Source of the DNA: Inia geoffrensis
Lineage: Eukaryota; Chordata; Mammalia; Artiodactyla; Iniidae
Assembly: GCA_036417435.1 (NCBI GenBank)
Contig: CM070910.1
Location: 69,906,784-69,970,783, forward strand
Length of the DNA stretch: 64,000 nucleotides
Reading direction: 5' to 3'
Below the pieces are notes generated by a model, which worked only from the letters and a program-made list of their open reading frames with translations, made no database searches and was not told the DNA's origin. Positions 10,810-23,064 of the stretch are shown piece after piece; positions within the stretch are counted from its first letter, which is position 1, and every line of letters starts with the position of its first letter. The position numbers and the translations under genes were made by a program.

Positions 10810-11514
10810 TGAAACAGAGCAGGACCCTATGGGGCCTTCCCAGGACAGAGCCCACCCCCCATCATGTCCTCTGCCTGCCTTTTGCCTGTAGAAAAGCTGT
10901 AGTCAAGGAATAAACAATCAGAGAAATGAGAAAATGCGGAAGCAAAGGAAGGCAGTCAAACAGGACAAAGTAATAATACTGTAGTCATTAAGCAAAGTCA
11001 AGGACATTTAGTTCCTCCTCAAGTGCTATAGAGAACATTCTGAGCCATGTCCTTTGAGCTGTTTTGTAGATAATGAAACCCAAACCAGGTGGAAGAAGTT
11101 AACTACATGATGGCCTAACTGTAGCTATGACATAAGCTGTGACAATTTCGAGAACTGGCCTCAAAGAAGTGGGAACAAACTGACCCTGGAACTGAAGACT
11201 AACTGTAGTCAAAATAATCAAGATGATGCTGACCACACCAATTTCACATGACCACATGACCAATTTCAAGAGACTGTCAGAGCTGACTGTGCTGTTCTGC
11301 ATGTAGCCCCCTCCTTTTACATATGCACCCCTGAAACTCCTGTTTAAAAGCCCTTGTCCACTGATCAACAGGAGAGAGTTTGCTTTTGGACATGAGTCCA
11401 CCTTCTCCTCTGGTTGCCAACCTTCCGAATAAAGCAAACTTTCCTTTCTGCCAACACTTGCCTCTCCAGTGTTGGCCTCTGAGTGGCAAGCAGCCAGACC
11501 TGAGTTCAGGAACA
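10810..11514 (+). mobile_element. Solo LTR of an ERV1-type endogenous retrovirus (copy 1)
   Basis: A 705-bp element starting TG (tgaaacagag) and ending CA (caggaaca). It is bounded by a 4-bp target duplication, TTCC, at 10806-10809 and 11515-11518, the size usual for gammaretrovirus-like integrases. A polyadenylation signal AATAAA is at 11428-11433 within 'gaataaagcaaactttcc', and a TATA-like tttaaaa lies near 11342. No gag, pol or env relic adjoins it, so it is a recombined solo LTR. A second copy of the same family is at 21429-22118. The family name is not known to me. Confidence 0.9.
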
Positions 11515-11518
11515 TTCC

Positions 11519-12120
11519 CTGAGGCTGTTATGGAAATAGAGATTTTAGTAGCTTAAAAATTGCATTGAGATCAATTAAATCCACATCTGCACATTCCCAC
11601 CACCACTTCCTGAGGGACTTTGAGATGGTAATGAGACTCTAATGAGGAGAGAACTAGCTACCTTTCCTGCCTACTGCAGCTGGGGCCTGCCATGTCATTC
11701 TTCTCCGCTGCTTTTTGTCAAGTCACCTGAATTTCCCTTGGTGATAGGGCTCTCATGCACTGTTAGCTCATATCAAACTCAAAGCCACCTGGGTCATTTA
11801 GACACGGCTCACTGTTCATGGAGTATCAACTCCAAATGTCAGGAAGATCAAGCCTGGACCTTTCTTTAAGTCACATCAAATTTCCTCTTGTTGATTTTGG
11901 CCCCAGTGTTGTTGGGGTCCACTGAAGTGTTTTAGTCATCTGGTCTAGTTTTATGCCATGTAGTCATTTCATCTATGTCTCAAGCTATTGATAAACATGG
12001 TGAATAGGACAGGGCCAACAAAGGCCATGGCAGCACTCCAGGATCTTTCATCAACATTTTGGGGGGTGGTTTCAGGAATTTAGCTGGCTATCATGAAACT
12101 AAGAAAAAAATCATAACTAC
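11519..12120. other. Unassigned stretch; possible ancient LINE fragment
   Basis: About 11880-12060 ('gataaacatggtgaataggacagggccaacaaaggcc...agcactcc') resembles old CR1/L3-type repeat text ('aacaggacagggccaaggacagagccctg'). The remainder is not recognised. Confidence 0.3.
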
Positions 12121-12129
12121 ACCATTTTG

Positions 12130-12370
12130 GACCGTCTTTTATATCTAGGCCTTGAGCTAGGCCATTGACATGTGTTGTTTTGAAGTTTCATGACGTTTCT
12201 GCAAAGTAGGCATTATTATCCTCATTTTTTAAGATATCAAACAGAAGAATGAAGGGATTAAGCAATATGCCTGAGGTCACACCCAACTTGGAAGCGATTG
12301 AGTTGGATTTGAACATACACCTGAATGACTTCAAGCTCTACACTCTTTTCACTATACAGCTGGCCTCAAT
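12130..12370 (-). repeat. MIR SINE, reverse orientation
   Basis: It contains 'aaagtaggcattattatcctcattttttaag', 'gcctgaggtcacaccc' and 'gagttggatttgaacatacacctgaatgacttcaagctctacactc', the reverse-complement order of MIR. Confidence 0.75.
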
Positions 12371-12761
12371 GTCTCATCTTCTGAAGGCATGGATCTCTAA
12401 AAGGTGACCCGTGATCAAAAGAAGCAGAGAAATAGAATTGCAAGTCCATGAAATTTAGTTCAAAACAATTGGTAGTGGTGGCACAGTTAATTCATTATTA
12501 AGAGAAGGTGGGACTGCATATTTGTAATTGTTCCTGGGAGTATAACAAAGTCACACTGTAATGAGAATGTCAGTCTAGCTCTTGTCAATAGGATACATGG
12601 ATAAGTACCAACTACTCATTAGTGAGTTAAATAACTTCAAATTCATAAAACAAGTATGCCTCTCATACAGGATGCAGACTAGCAATGACAGTGCATCCTT
12701 GACCCCTCCTGACACTAATGGGGATGCTTTTAATGCTCTGCTCTTGTTCATTTTAATTTTT

Positions 12762-12878
12762 AAATTTTTGGGTTTTTTTTATTCTTTGGCCCAAACCGCA
12801 CGGCATGTGGGATCAAACCCACGCCCCCTGCCTTGGAAGGGTGGAGTCTTAACCACTGGACTGCCAGGGAAGTCCCTC
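12762..12878 (-). mobile_element. Short CHR-type SINE
   Basis: In reverse it shows a T-rich tail, 'ccgcacggcatgtgggatcaaaccc', and 'cttaaccactggactgccagggaagtccc'. Flanking 'ctctgctctt' and 'ctctactctt' may be an aged target duplication. Confidence 0.85.
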
Positions 12879-13039
12879 TACTCTTACTTGTGATGCTTCA
12901 TGCAGGTTTCTGTTTGATAGCTTTCACTGAGATGAAGTTTCTTTCTACATCTAGCTTGCTGAAAGGATTTTTTAAAAAGCAAATATTTTTTACATATCTA
13001 ATGAAAGAGTCATATTAAACATTAGATTGTAAAATATAT

Positions 13040-13545
13040 CATACATTTGGGAAAAGTCTATAAGACATATATGTGCTGTCCGAAGAACAATATTAAAATA
13101 AATACCCTTGCAAGAACCCACATGTCAGGTAAAGAAATACAGTGTTGTCAGTCCCTTAGAAGCCCACTGAGATTCCTCTTCCTTCTCCCCAGAGGTAAAT
13201 ATTATCCTTACACTTGTGTTAATGGTTGCTTTTCTTTAAGGTTTTACCATCCATGTACATATCATTAAGAATATTTCCTTTAATTTTACTTGAACTTGAT
13301 AAATGGAAACACTGTATTCCAATTTTCCTCGGACTTCCTGTTTTTGGTCCAACATTGTTTGTGAGATGCATCCTTCTGGATGCCCTGTAGCTGTAGTCCA
13401 CTCATGGCTGAACAGCTTTCACTGTATACCTGTGACACTGTGTGTCACCCTCCTGTTGATGGACATCTGAGTTGTTTCCATTTGGGGGTTATTATAAATA
13501 CTGCACTACAAATATTCTTGTACTTATCTCTTAGAACACATATGC
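13040..13545 (-). repeat. Old L1 3' UTR fragment
   Basis: Features such as 'ctcatggctgaacagctttcactgtatacc', 'ctcctgttgatggacatctgagttgtttcc' and 'gggggttattataaatactgcactac' follow the reverse of the mammalian L1 3' region, at higher divergence than the younger L1s here. Confidence 0.6.
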
Positions 13546-13559
13546 CGTCTCTTCTCCAT

Positions 13560-14222
13560 GGAGGCCATGGAAGTGCTCTGCTCAGAAGTCCTTCAAGAGA
13601 ATTTGCCTGGACGAGTGTGGCTGATTGACAGTCCCCATGATTACACCTTGGGGTCAACCACAACAGGCCATGCCTCCTCTACCCAGTGGCCCCAGTCAAT
13701 GACTGAGTGCAGTGTAGGAATCATAACTGTCCCACAAAGAAATGCTCTGAGGAAGAATTTCAGCTCAGGGCCTTACCATCAGCCTGGCTGAGATTTCTCG
13801 GAATTGCATTGCAGTCCAAGGCTCTTCCTATCCAATCTTCCCCACCTCCGCCACCCTGACCCCAATTAGAACCTCGGCAAGTAAGTTAAGAGGTATCACG
13901 GGAAAGGCAGAGGGAAACATCTGGAAATGCTCCCCTGCCTCACTCCAGCCACTAGTCAAGAGAGTAAGACAAAAATCATATTGAATCCCAGGTGCTGGAA
14001 CCATCAGTATAGAAAGGATCCAGGGATGGTGGTCCCTGTGTCCATTTGATTTGCGGATGTTTTTACATGTGTGCAAGCCAAAAACAGACAACAGCCGCGT
14101 TAGGGATGGCCTTGAAAAATCTTCCCAATGGGCACTTCTTTCCTTTTGCATCTTAGATCTTTCATCTGAGGTAGTTTTCCTTCTCAGTAAAGTACAAACT
14201 TTAGAATTTTCTTTAATGAGCA
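13560..14222. other. Stretch with no recognised gene or repeat
   Basis: A 131-codon reverse frame at 13828-14223 has no recognisable domain and overlaps chance frames on the other strand. Confidence 0.45.
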
Positions 14223-14224
14223 TC

Positions 14225-14650
14225 TGTTGGTAGCAGTTTCTCAGTTTCTGTTTGTCTGAAATGTCTTATTTTGCCCTAATTCTTAGAACTTTTTCCTTTC
14301 TTCTCCTTCCCTCCCTCCCTTCCTTTTATTCTTGGATTGGATATTCTAGGTTACTTCTCAGTTTTGATCTACATATTTCAAGAAATTATTTCACTGATTC
14401 TTGGCTTCCACGGTTGCGTCAAGAAGTCAGTTTTTAAAATTCTAGCTCCTTAGGCTGCTTTTAAGATCTGTAATTTCAGTGTGGTACATCCGTGTGTAGT
14501 TTTTATTTATTTTTTAAATTCTTGGGATTTGCTGGTTTCTTAAATTTGTGGTTTGCTGCATTCCATCCGTTCTGAAATCTTCTTGGCAATTAATCTCTTC
14601 AAATATTGTGCTCCATACGTCTTTCCTTTTGACAACTTGGGGGAATAAAT
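14225..14650 (-). repeat. Old L1 ORF1-region fragment
   Basis: Phrases such as 'gcagtttctcagtttctgtttgtctgaaatgtctta', 'ttggatattctaggtt' and 'aatctcttcaaatattgtgctcc' correspond, in reverse, to the ORF1 part of old L1. It is heavily diverged and has no usable frame. Confidence 0.5.
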
Positions 14651-15013
14651 CAGCATAGACAACCAGTGTTCAGATTTGAGAGAACTGACTTCTCTAAGAA
14701 ATATTTTTATTTTGATGGAAATATGAATAAATTGTTAAGTGTATCCCTCAGTTTTTAACTACAAGACGTGGACAACCATGTAACCATTACTTGCAGTGGG
14801 GAGTGGGAGCTGGCTTTTAAAGACTTAGGAGAGCTGAAGTCTGTTAAATATTCAGAAATTTTGCAAGCTGATTGCTAAACTATTAGTAGCTTGAAATCAG
14901 CCATTTACACTAGGATTCAGCAAATGCTAAAAATGAAAGTTTATTGTTTTGGGTTGGTTTGGGTTTTTAAAAAAATTTATTCCAGAAAAACAAATATTTT
15001 TTATTTCTAGCTT

Positions 15014-15364
15014 ATTTATTTATTTAAAAAATTAATTAATTAATTAATTTTTGGCTGAGTTGGGTCTTTGTCGCTGCGCATGGGCTTTCTCTAGTTGCGG
15101 TGAGAGGGGTCTACTCTTCATTGTGGTGGCTCATTGCGGTGGCTTCTCTTGTTGTGGAGCACGGACTCTAGGCATGTGGGCTTCAGGAGCTGAGGCATGC
15201 AGGCTCAGTAGTTGTGGCTCGCGGGCTCTAGAGCACAGGCTCAGTAGTATGGTGCACAGGCTTAGGTGCTCCGCAGCATGTGGTATCTTCCCAGACCAGG
15301 GCTCGAACCAGCGTCCCCTGAATTGGCAGGTGGATTCTTAACCACTGCGCCACCAGGGGAGCCC
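15014..15364 (-). mobile_element. CHR-2-like SINE
   Basis: In reverse: an (atta)n tail, 'ggctgagttgggtctttgtcgctgc', 'ggtatcttcccagaccagggctcgaacc' and 'gcgccaccaggggagccc'. The 8-bp sequence tctagctt at 15006-15013 and 15365-15372 forms the target duplication. Confidence 0.92.
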
Positions 15365-15372
15365 TCTAGCTT

Positions 15373-16915
15373 CTTTAAATTCCACAAAAATGTATTCTTT
15401 TGCCAAAGAGGACGATTTTCCATATCGAAGGCTAAGACTGAGTGTGTGTGTCTGTATACATAGTATGTATCCCTTATCTTGTGACTGGGTGCTTCTTTGT
15501 TTTTTGAGAACCAGTTTACCAGCACGCCACTGGCTACCATGCTTTTAGTACATCCTCCACGCTGAATGACCTTTCTTTAATGATCAATCTGTTGGGTTGT
15601 TTCTCTTCCATGGCTCTCCTTTACCCCTAGGTGGGGCTCTACATTTTTTAGCCCGACGTGGCAGCACCAGGAGTGGCTTTTGGCAGGGCCTTACCTCTTC
15701 CAGAATCTCTGTCAGTCTTTCTCCATTATTTGAGTCTGAAAATGGATATTTTCTCATTGATACATAAAGCCACTCTACTCCCCTTACAACCAGATGGCCA
15801 CATGGTTTTTTCTGACTCAAGTCCCTCCCTCCTCCCTTCCCACCTTCCACAGATATAATACCTTGTATTCCTCCAATTCTGAACTTTTTACGTCACACAA
15901 GCTTTTTATGCTGTCATATAGCATGCTACATAATTTGCTGGACTCAGTATAAAATGAAAATATGGGACCCTTATTTTCAAAAAGCAGGAAAAAAAATAAA
16001 GCATTTCTCTTTCTCCCAGTCTCTCTCTCCAGTTGTTATAGTAGCTGATTTTAAAAAATTTGCTACTTAATGTCATTCTAAGTAAAGAAAAATTAAAAAT
16101 TTAAATCATCATGGATGTTATTGTTCATCTTTATATTGTACGATGCCAGTTTTTAAATGTGAGAGCATTTATTTTGTATGCCGAATCACTGAAATTACAC
16201 AATTTGTATTTCAGACCTTGTACATCCGTATGTATTTGTTTCTCTTCAGTACAGTGGAAAGGATTTCACAAAACTAACTCAACTGTTTCTCTTTCACTTT
16301 TTGATACACTCGCATTCTACCAACAATTACTCATCAGTAAGGAACGATTGAAACGAAAAAGAACTAAGAGTTATTCTTTTTTTCCCCCGCTTCTTTCTAA
16401 GTTATCATTTCCAGTGTAAGTGGTTGACTAACACAGAGTAGCAACAATAAGAATATATATCGTAGGGGTCTCTGGTCATGATGTTTCTTAGAGCGCTATC
16501 GCCTCCTTTCTGCGTTTGAAGTAAGTTCTGGTCGGAATAGAAAATGAAGTGTCTTGGGGCTGTCAGAGCATGCTGATCTCACTCAATCAAAGATGCAACA
16601 TGCTTATTTTGTACTTCGTCTGCATCTCCCTGAACTTTCACATATGGTGGATCAGCTGGAATTCTGTGTGTCAGATGAATGCCATAGGCAAAGACAGCAG
16701 CTAGGGGTGGTGGTGGTGTGGGCTGTGAGTATCTCCTCTGCTCACACACGTGCTCCACTGTCCTACTGGACTTCACTTACAAAAACACAGGTTCAAAGAT
16801 AAAATCATTTGGAATTTCAAGACAATGAGAGCAGAATATTATACAAGTCGGGTGTGTGTGGGATGGCTTCTGAGCATAGGGACCCGTGGGCAGGTCGCAT
16901 GCCCACAAAGCTGGC
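15373..16915. other. Stretch with no recognised gene or repeat
   Basis: Small ORFs only. A 102-codon frame at 16111-16419 has a polypyrimidine-CAG just inside it (near 16245), but its peptide is not recognised and no donor or partner exon was found. Confidence 0.4.
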
Positions 16916-16919
16916 CCGG

Positions 16920-17300
16920 GGCTATTATTATCTGGACCTTTGCACATACGATTCTCGATTCTCGATGCTTGGAATATTCTCCCTCAAGCCTCCACTTTCC
17001 CTGCTAACTCCTACTTATCCCTCAGGCCCTGGTGTAGACCCCAGTTTCTCTGGAAAGCTTCTCGTGAGCTTCCTCTAGTAGGTTCTGTGCCCTTCCTCTG
17101 TGAAGCTATAGCATTCTTTGCCTTTATTATTCTATTGCAATCAACTGTATTGTATTAAAATGCTATGTGTCCTCACTTAGATGAAACCTTCCTGATGAAG
17201 GAACTTTGTCTCATTCATGGCTGTGTCTCAAACAACTAGCCTACCTCCTAACACATACTAGATGCTGAATGACTATTCTTAAGTATATAAATGAATAAAT
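16920..17300 (+). repeat. LINE L2 3' end
   Basis: The order 'cttggaatattctccctcaagcctcc', 'ctgatgaaggaactttgtctcattcatggctgtgtctc', 'cctaacacatactagatgctgaatgac' and a final 'aaatgaataaat' is that of the L2 3' end. Confidence 0.65.
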
Positions 17301-18430
17301 TAAGGAATTCTTCTTTGTCCTAATTTAATGATGTCATAGGGGCTATTGAGATGTGCAAGTTTTCTGCCTTTCGAGTAAATGTTTTCAGACAACTGTACTT
17401 CTGATTTTTATGCTTCTTCTCATGATATCAATCTGCTGACTGCTATTCCTGTGGAATTTAGTGTGTCAGCCCTTCTCCTGCTTCTAACCTGTTGAGGGCT
17501 TAAGAATGTAGATCTTACACTTGCTAGAGTTTTGCATAAGAGTAAGTGGATCCAGAAAAGAGAAGGAGCCTCTTCTCTGAGAAAGTGCATAAGCTATAGC
17601 AGACGATCGATGATATATGGATATTGGCTGCTCAGTCACTTTTTTGTTTATTTCCTAGTTCTTAGCTATGTGTGGAGTATGTGATGTATTACTCTGTCCT
17701 GAATTGCTGTTTTCAATTCTGCTGTTCATGTTTAGCCCAGCCTGGAAAAGTGTCACTACAGGTTGGACCTGTCATTCCCTCTGCTGTATGACACTAACTT
17801 CCACAAGGAACGGCAGACAACAGTTTGACACCATGGGGAGAAACATAAAAATCGGAAACCTGCTCGTCTGAATACAGTAAGGTGCTCTGTCAAAAGCCAG
17901 GGCATTAAACTCAGCCTGCCGCGTTCTGACACTTACAGTCACCTAGTCACGTGCCTGCTGTAATCCCAGAGAGGCCTGGCAAATATGAGCCTGCTGGCCT
18001 GTGAACCATATACAAGTTACGTTTTACTGAGATAAACCCAAAAGATACACTTCACGCAAACGACACCAGTGGATATCAGGGACAGTCAGTGAGTCTTTCT
18101 AGTCAGGGTTAATATCAAAAACATTTCATGACAGAAAAGGCATAGGCACCAGCCCATCGGGGCGTCTTCTAGATGTGCCGTGCCAATTGTGAATTCTTCA
18201 GTTTTTAGGTTTTGAGGTGATGGGACGGGGACCAGAGGAAAGGGCTAGGGCAACAGCTACTTATGAAAAGACATTATCAGCTCTGCTTTGTTACCTCAGT
18301 GAGAAAACTACCAGATTCACAGCAGCAAGGATTGTACAGGGTATGCACAAGGGATGGGAGAGAAGGGCAGGGCCAGGGCTGTTGCTGGCCATCCCAGAAT
18401 TGTGCCTACCCCACCGCTAGACTTGTTTTG
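17301..18430. other. Stretch with no recognised gene or repeat
   Basis: Only short ORFs (67 codons at most) are present, with no visible repeat structure. Confidence 0.45.
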
Positions 18431-18434
18431 AGGA

Positions 18435-18605
18435 TGTGCTGAGTCATGAGTATAAAGTACTTGGCACAGTGCCTGAAACAAATGTTATCTATTCTTGTTT
18501 TATTAAGTTACTAATTTCTTTGAGCCTTAATTGTCTCATCTGTGAAATGGAGATGAAAATAACAGATGTTATAAGAATTAAATGTAATAATGTAAGTGAA
18601 TGTAC
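18435..18605 (+). repeat. MIR fragments
   Basis: 'gtacttggcacagtgcctgaaacaaatgtt' (MIR 3' end) is followed by 'gagccttaattgtctcatctgtgaaatggagatgaaaataa', a more upstream MIR part. The order suggests two MIR pieces or a local duplication. Confidence 0.6.
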
Positions 18606-19014
18606 TTTTTAAAGAGTAAAGAGTTTGGAAATTTTGTGAAGAGTTTGCATAACTGTAAAGAGTTATGCAAATTTAATTATATTAATCTTCATGCAGGGAG
18701 GAGGATGAGTGGAGGGGGAGACACAAGGCCTTCAAGGACTTTTAGGGGAACTGATATTTCTAGACAATATGAGTTTAACTTGCACTGAGTGGGTCCAGGT
18801 TAGGCAGAAGGGATGAGGGGGGAAGGGTTAGAAATGCCTCAGCTCACCTTTGAACCTACTGGGTGCCATGTACTAAATTTCAAAAGAGGGATTCTTGTAC
18901 CCGGAGTCAAATGGATGAGAATTAAAATTTATTCAGGGATGACTCAGTGCCAGGTATTATGTTAATAATAATCATAACAATTATTATAGTAATAATAATA
19001 GTATCAAAAATAAA

Positions 19015-19150
19015 GGTAACTTATATTGAGTGCTTTGTAGCAGATATTTCATATATATAATGTATTATAATTTTCTCAAAATCCCCTCTGGAGAAACAGA
19101 GAACCTCACTTTGTTGTAGAGGAAACTAAGGCTAAGATGGTTGTAGAATC
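19015..19150 (-). repeat. MIR fragment, reverse orientation
   Basis: 'ttatattgagtgctttgtagcagatatttcatat...ttttctcaaaatcccc...tagaggaaactaaggct' follows MIR in reverse but is diverged. Confidence 0.5.
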
Positions 19151-20486
19151 TAGGTCTGTTTTCCTTTTCAATTGTTCCTGTATTTAGTGCTTCTTATCCT
19201 CAGCACACAGCCAGACAGCAAACCCAGTCTCAAAAGTTCACAAAGCTTTTGTTTTTTGTTTTTGTTTACTAAAATCTAGAAGTTGCAAACAAGCCAATTC
19301 ACCCTGAATTCAGTCACGTTGCTAGTAAATATCTCTTTCTCTACACAATGTTTCCATTTACTTCAATTGGACAGGAGCTTCCTACAAGTGCTTCCTCACC
19401 ACTAAAAACTTGATAAGTTTATTTATTTACTGGCATTAATAGGAGTCAAAAATTAAAAAAAAAAAAAACTAATAGGAATCACCAAAGATAGTCATACATT
19501 GAGACACAAGCAATAAGCAATACAAATTTCAACTCTCCTCAGTCAAAGAGGATCAGCTTATAAGTACTGGCAACATGAATTTCATTTAAATAGACTGCTA
19601 GCTATGATAGCAAGAAAAGAATAGCGCTGGCATGAGCAATCATGCCCAGCAAGACCTGAATGCTGCCTGCTACTTTCTTGTGCTCCCTGCAAATTTTAGA
19701 TAAGATAGATCTGGACAATTATTGTTTTTTTCAATGGTGGGTCTTTGGTAAACTGTTTGGAATTATGAACAGGCTGTATTCATTAATTTCCACTCAGTCT
19801 CATTTTAGGGAAATGCTTTTTGTTTATTTTTATTTAAAAAATAGCTCTTTTTAGGATAATACATTTTGAATGAAGTAGATGAATTAGATGCCATCCAGTA
19901 TGTATGCATGTTCTCTTTTCTAAAAGTGACCTGAGTGTCCCAGCCTCAATTTCTTTGATAGTATCTCAGTGGTGATGACAGATTGATGTTTTTCAGCCTC
20001 ATTCCCTTTTTAGCTTATGGTCACCATCAGCATGCTTGTGCAAGATACTAGGCTGGCAATGCGGTCCATGTGATGATAAAAGGTCAGAGACGTAGAAAAG
20101 TATAGCTGGAAAACATTTTAGATATTATCTGTTCAGGGGACTCAAACTGTATTAAAGCACGGGACTCCTATAGAGGCAAACTGTATTAAAGCACGGGACT
20201 CCTATAGAGGCAAAATTCTTTGGGCTTTCAGTGTTGACTTAAACTGTATTATGGTAATAGTTAAATACATACATTTATAATACCAAGGCAAGGACTAATT
20301 ATCAATTTAGTGTGACATGCTATTTTGCTAAAACAAAATTTATAACATTGAATTTAATAAAAAATATAAAAATGTTTGGGTTTTATATGTCAGCTGTGGA
20401 TTGGATTCTTTTGATCTTCAACATAGTGGATCATCATTGGGGTCCTTGTTATTATTGATATTGATTTTGCCTTTTAGAAAATGAAT
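19151..20486. other. Stretch without a recognised gene
   Basis: Apart from the 34-bp tandem duplication at 20143-20210, no repeat or coding motif is recognised. Confidence 0.45.
20143..20210. repeat. Perfect 34-bp tandem duplication
   Basis: The unit beginning caaactgtattaaagcacgg occupies 20143-20176 and is repeated without change at 20177-20210, followed by a fresh 'caaa'. Full identity points to a very recent event or an assembly duplication. Confidence 0.95.
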
Positions 20487-20488
20487 TC

Positions 20489-20615
20489 AGGAAATTCCCT
20501 GGTGATCCAGTGGTTAGGACTTGCGATTTCACTGCTGGGGGCCTGGGTTCAATCCCTGGTCAGGGAACTAAGATCCTGCAAGCCACAAGGCATGGCCAAA
20601 AAAGAAAGAAAAAAA
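20489..20615 (+). mobile_element. Short CHR-type SINE (CHRS-like)
   Basis: 'ggaaattccctggtgatccagtggttagg' (A-box region), 'gggttcaatccctggtcagggaactaagatcc' (B box) and 'ggcatggccaaaaaagaaag' in sense order. A short gaattca occurs on both sides. Confidence 0.9.
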
Positions 20616-20639
20616 AGAATTCATATGAAAGCACCAATC

Positions 20640-21424
20640 TATTGAATAGACCTGTAAATTTATGGTATATTCCAATATCGGAGATTTAGAAAGTTTCTTT
20701 CAACCAAAAAAATTCTCTGAGTTTTGGCTGCTGCATTTATCCTAACGATTGATACATGTAAGCAATATGTTTGTTGGCAAAGTGCGTTTGACTCTGACTG
20801 CCACGATATTATTTCTTTTTTGTTGTTGTTTGTTTGTTTTGTTTTTAGTTCAGTGTGTTCAATCTGCTTTGTGATACTTGAACTCTAGCACCTCTATTCT
20901 CTATTCAGACCACTCTAAACACTTCATTTCCCAGTGCCACTGGGGTACCATGTAACTTACCTTGGTATAAACTGAATCATTTATCTATTACTTTTAGATC
21001 TGTTTTATTCTCATTAGCCTGTGGCAAGGAACACATCATTCTGCTTTACTACATTGTTTCTGTAATATTAAATCAATTTCAATTTAGTAAGTAAATTAAG
21101 GAAGTAAAGTCTTATTTTATAAAAATGTCTTTAAATTGTAAAGGAGAAAAATATTTTTATCTACCAATGGTAAACAAAAGCAAATGTAGTCATTTTCATG
21201 TTAGAATACACCAACAGAATGGTGGTCACACTTGCTATCCAACATATGCGTAAGATAAATACCATTACAGGTGATCCTTGGGCATCACAGGACGGTAAGG
21301 CAAACACAAATGCAAGTATTAAATTATAGGGCAGTCTTGGTAATGAGATAGTTGTCCAGATAACTCAAAATATACCTTTCAAAAAACATCATCACTAAAA
21401 CTGAAAGACAATGTTGACTTTCTC
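20640..21424. other. Stretch with no recognised gene or repeat
   Basis: AT-rich sequence with a (ttg)n-like run near 20820 and no ORF of note. Confidence 0.45.
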
Positions 21425-21428
21425 ATAG

Positions 21429-22118
21429 TGAAACGGAGAAGGACCCTATGGCCCTTCCCCCCACCCCATCATGTCCTCCTCCTGCCTTTTGTCTGTAGAA
21501 AAATTTTAGCCAAAGAATATGTTTAATCAGAGAAGTGAGAAAATGCAGAAGCAAAGGAAAGCAGTCAAACAGGGCAAAATAATAACACTTCAGTCATTAA
21601 GCAAAGTCAAGGATCTTTGGTTCCTCCTCAAGGGCTATAGAGAATATTCTGAGCCGTGTCCTGTGAGCTGTCTTGTAGATACCGAAACCCCACCAGGTGG
21701 AAGAGCTATTGATACATGATGACCAGCCTGTAGCTGTGACATAAGCTGCCACAATTCTGAGAACTGGCCTCAAAGAAATGGAAACGGACCCTGGAATTGA
21801 AGATTAACTGTACTTAAAACAAGATGATGCAATCAGACTACCACATGATCAATTTCAAGATGACTGTCAAAGCCGACTGTGCTGTTTCTGCATGCAGCCC
21901 CTCCCTCCGCCGATAAAGGCTCTTGCCCACTGATTGTCAGTGGGGGGAAATCAGCCTTTGGACAGGAGTCAAAGGAATTCAGCCTTTGGACAGCCCTTCC
22001 CCGTCCCCGCACAGCCCCGGTTGCTAGCATCCAAAATAAAGCAAACTTTCCTTTCCACCAACTTGCCTCTTTACTGGCTTTAGAGCGGCAAGCAACCGGA
22101 CCTCCACTTTCAGTAACA
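21429..22118 (+). mobile_element. Solo LTR of an ERV1-type endogenous retrovirus (copy 2)
   Basis: A 690-bp element, TG (tgaaacggag) to CA (cagtaaca), bounded by the 4-bp target duplication ATAG at 21425-21428 and 22119-22122. It aligns along its length with the LTR at 10810-11514: same 'aggaccctatgg' start, 'gcaaagtcaagga', 'gagaactggcctcaaagaa' and 'aataaagcaaactttccttt' (polyadenylation signal at 22035-22040). It lacks some of copy 1's sequence and has a short internal duplication around 'cagcctttggacag'. The different target duplications show two independent insertions, not the two ends of one provirus. Confidence 0.9.
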
Positions 22119-22303
22119 ATAGAACTTGTGTATTCCCTTGAGAATACATCTGTAAATTCCATTTTGAGAAACACTGACTCAGTCCAGCCTATTTGCTGTA
22201 ATTCTGGAAAAATGTCTGTTTCCATATGGAACAAGGAATATTAACCTTGGCTTGGTGTGTTAAACTTACCATTATTATCATTAGTTGTTTGGGAGACATT
22301 TTT

Positions 22304-22510
22304 TTTTTTTTTTTGCCGTACGCGGGCCTCTCACTGTTGTGGCCTCTCCCGTTGCGAAGCACAGGCTCCGGACACGCAGGCTCATCGGCCATGGCTCACA
22401 GGCCCAGCTGCTCCGCGGCATGCAGGATCTTCCTGGACCGGGACACGAACCCGTGTCCCCTGCATCGGCAGGCGGACTCTCAACCACTGCGCCACCAGGG
22501 ACGCCCCTGC
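22304..22510 (-). mobile_element. CHR-1-like SINE
   Basis: Poly-T, then 'gccgtacgcgggcctctcactgttgtgg', the reverse B box and 'gcgccaccagggacgccc'. The 11-bp target duplication gagacattttt is at 22293-22303 and 22511-22521. Confidence 0.95.
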
Positions 22511-22521
22511 GAGACATTTTT

Positions 22522-23064
22522 AACAACACCTATCTGATACATTAGCTGAAAAACTGAGTAGAAAAACATATCAATAGTTTATCCTGTTATTTTTAATGTC
22601 AATTTTCCTCCAAAGATTCAAAGACATCCAGTGCCTGGATAACAGTAGCCTATATTTTTAGCTACTTGATTCACAGAAAATCAAAGCAAATGATTCACAG
22701 TTCTATAAATGATATCTCTTTTTTCACCATCATTTATCATATTTCTTCATTTCCTTAAGGATAAAGGCACCACCTTGACTGTATTCCTCACCTTAGTCAT
22801 TAGAATATTCTCTCCTCATACACACTTTACTATGTGAGTTTCAAGCTAATGTTTTGCATGTGAAATTTCATCCTGATGTTTTTTTCTAAGTGGGTGAGAA
22901 TGTTTACCCTGAATTTTAGAAGTGTTTAAATCTGTAATCAAGGAACTGTATGTGAGTCAAGATTGGTGAAGCTTTGAGAATCTAACTTAATTCTCCCTTT
23001 CAGCAAAAGGAGTAGTGCAAGTCCTTCACAATGGCTTGAGGCATGAGATGCTTCAAGAGAATTC
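22522..23064. other. Stretch with no recognised gene or repeat
   Basis: Ordinary AT-rich non-coding sequence between the SINE and L1-A. Confidence 0.45.

Noticed and set aside
10810..22118. Two LTRs in direct orientation as the ends of one provirus
   Set aside because: Each has a different 4-bp target duplication on both of its own sides, and the 10 kb between shows SINEs, MIR and L2 but no retroviral gene relic.
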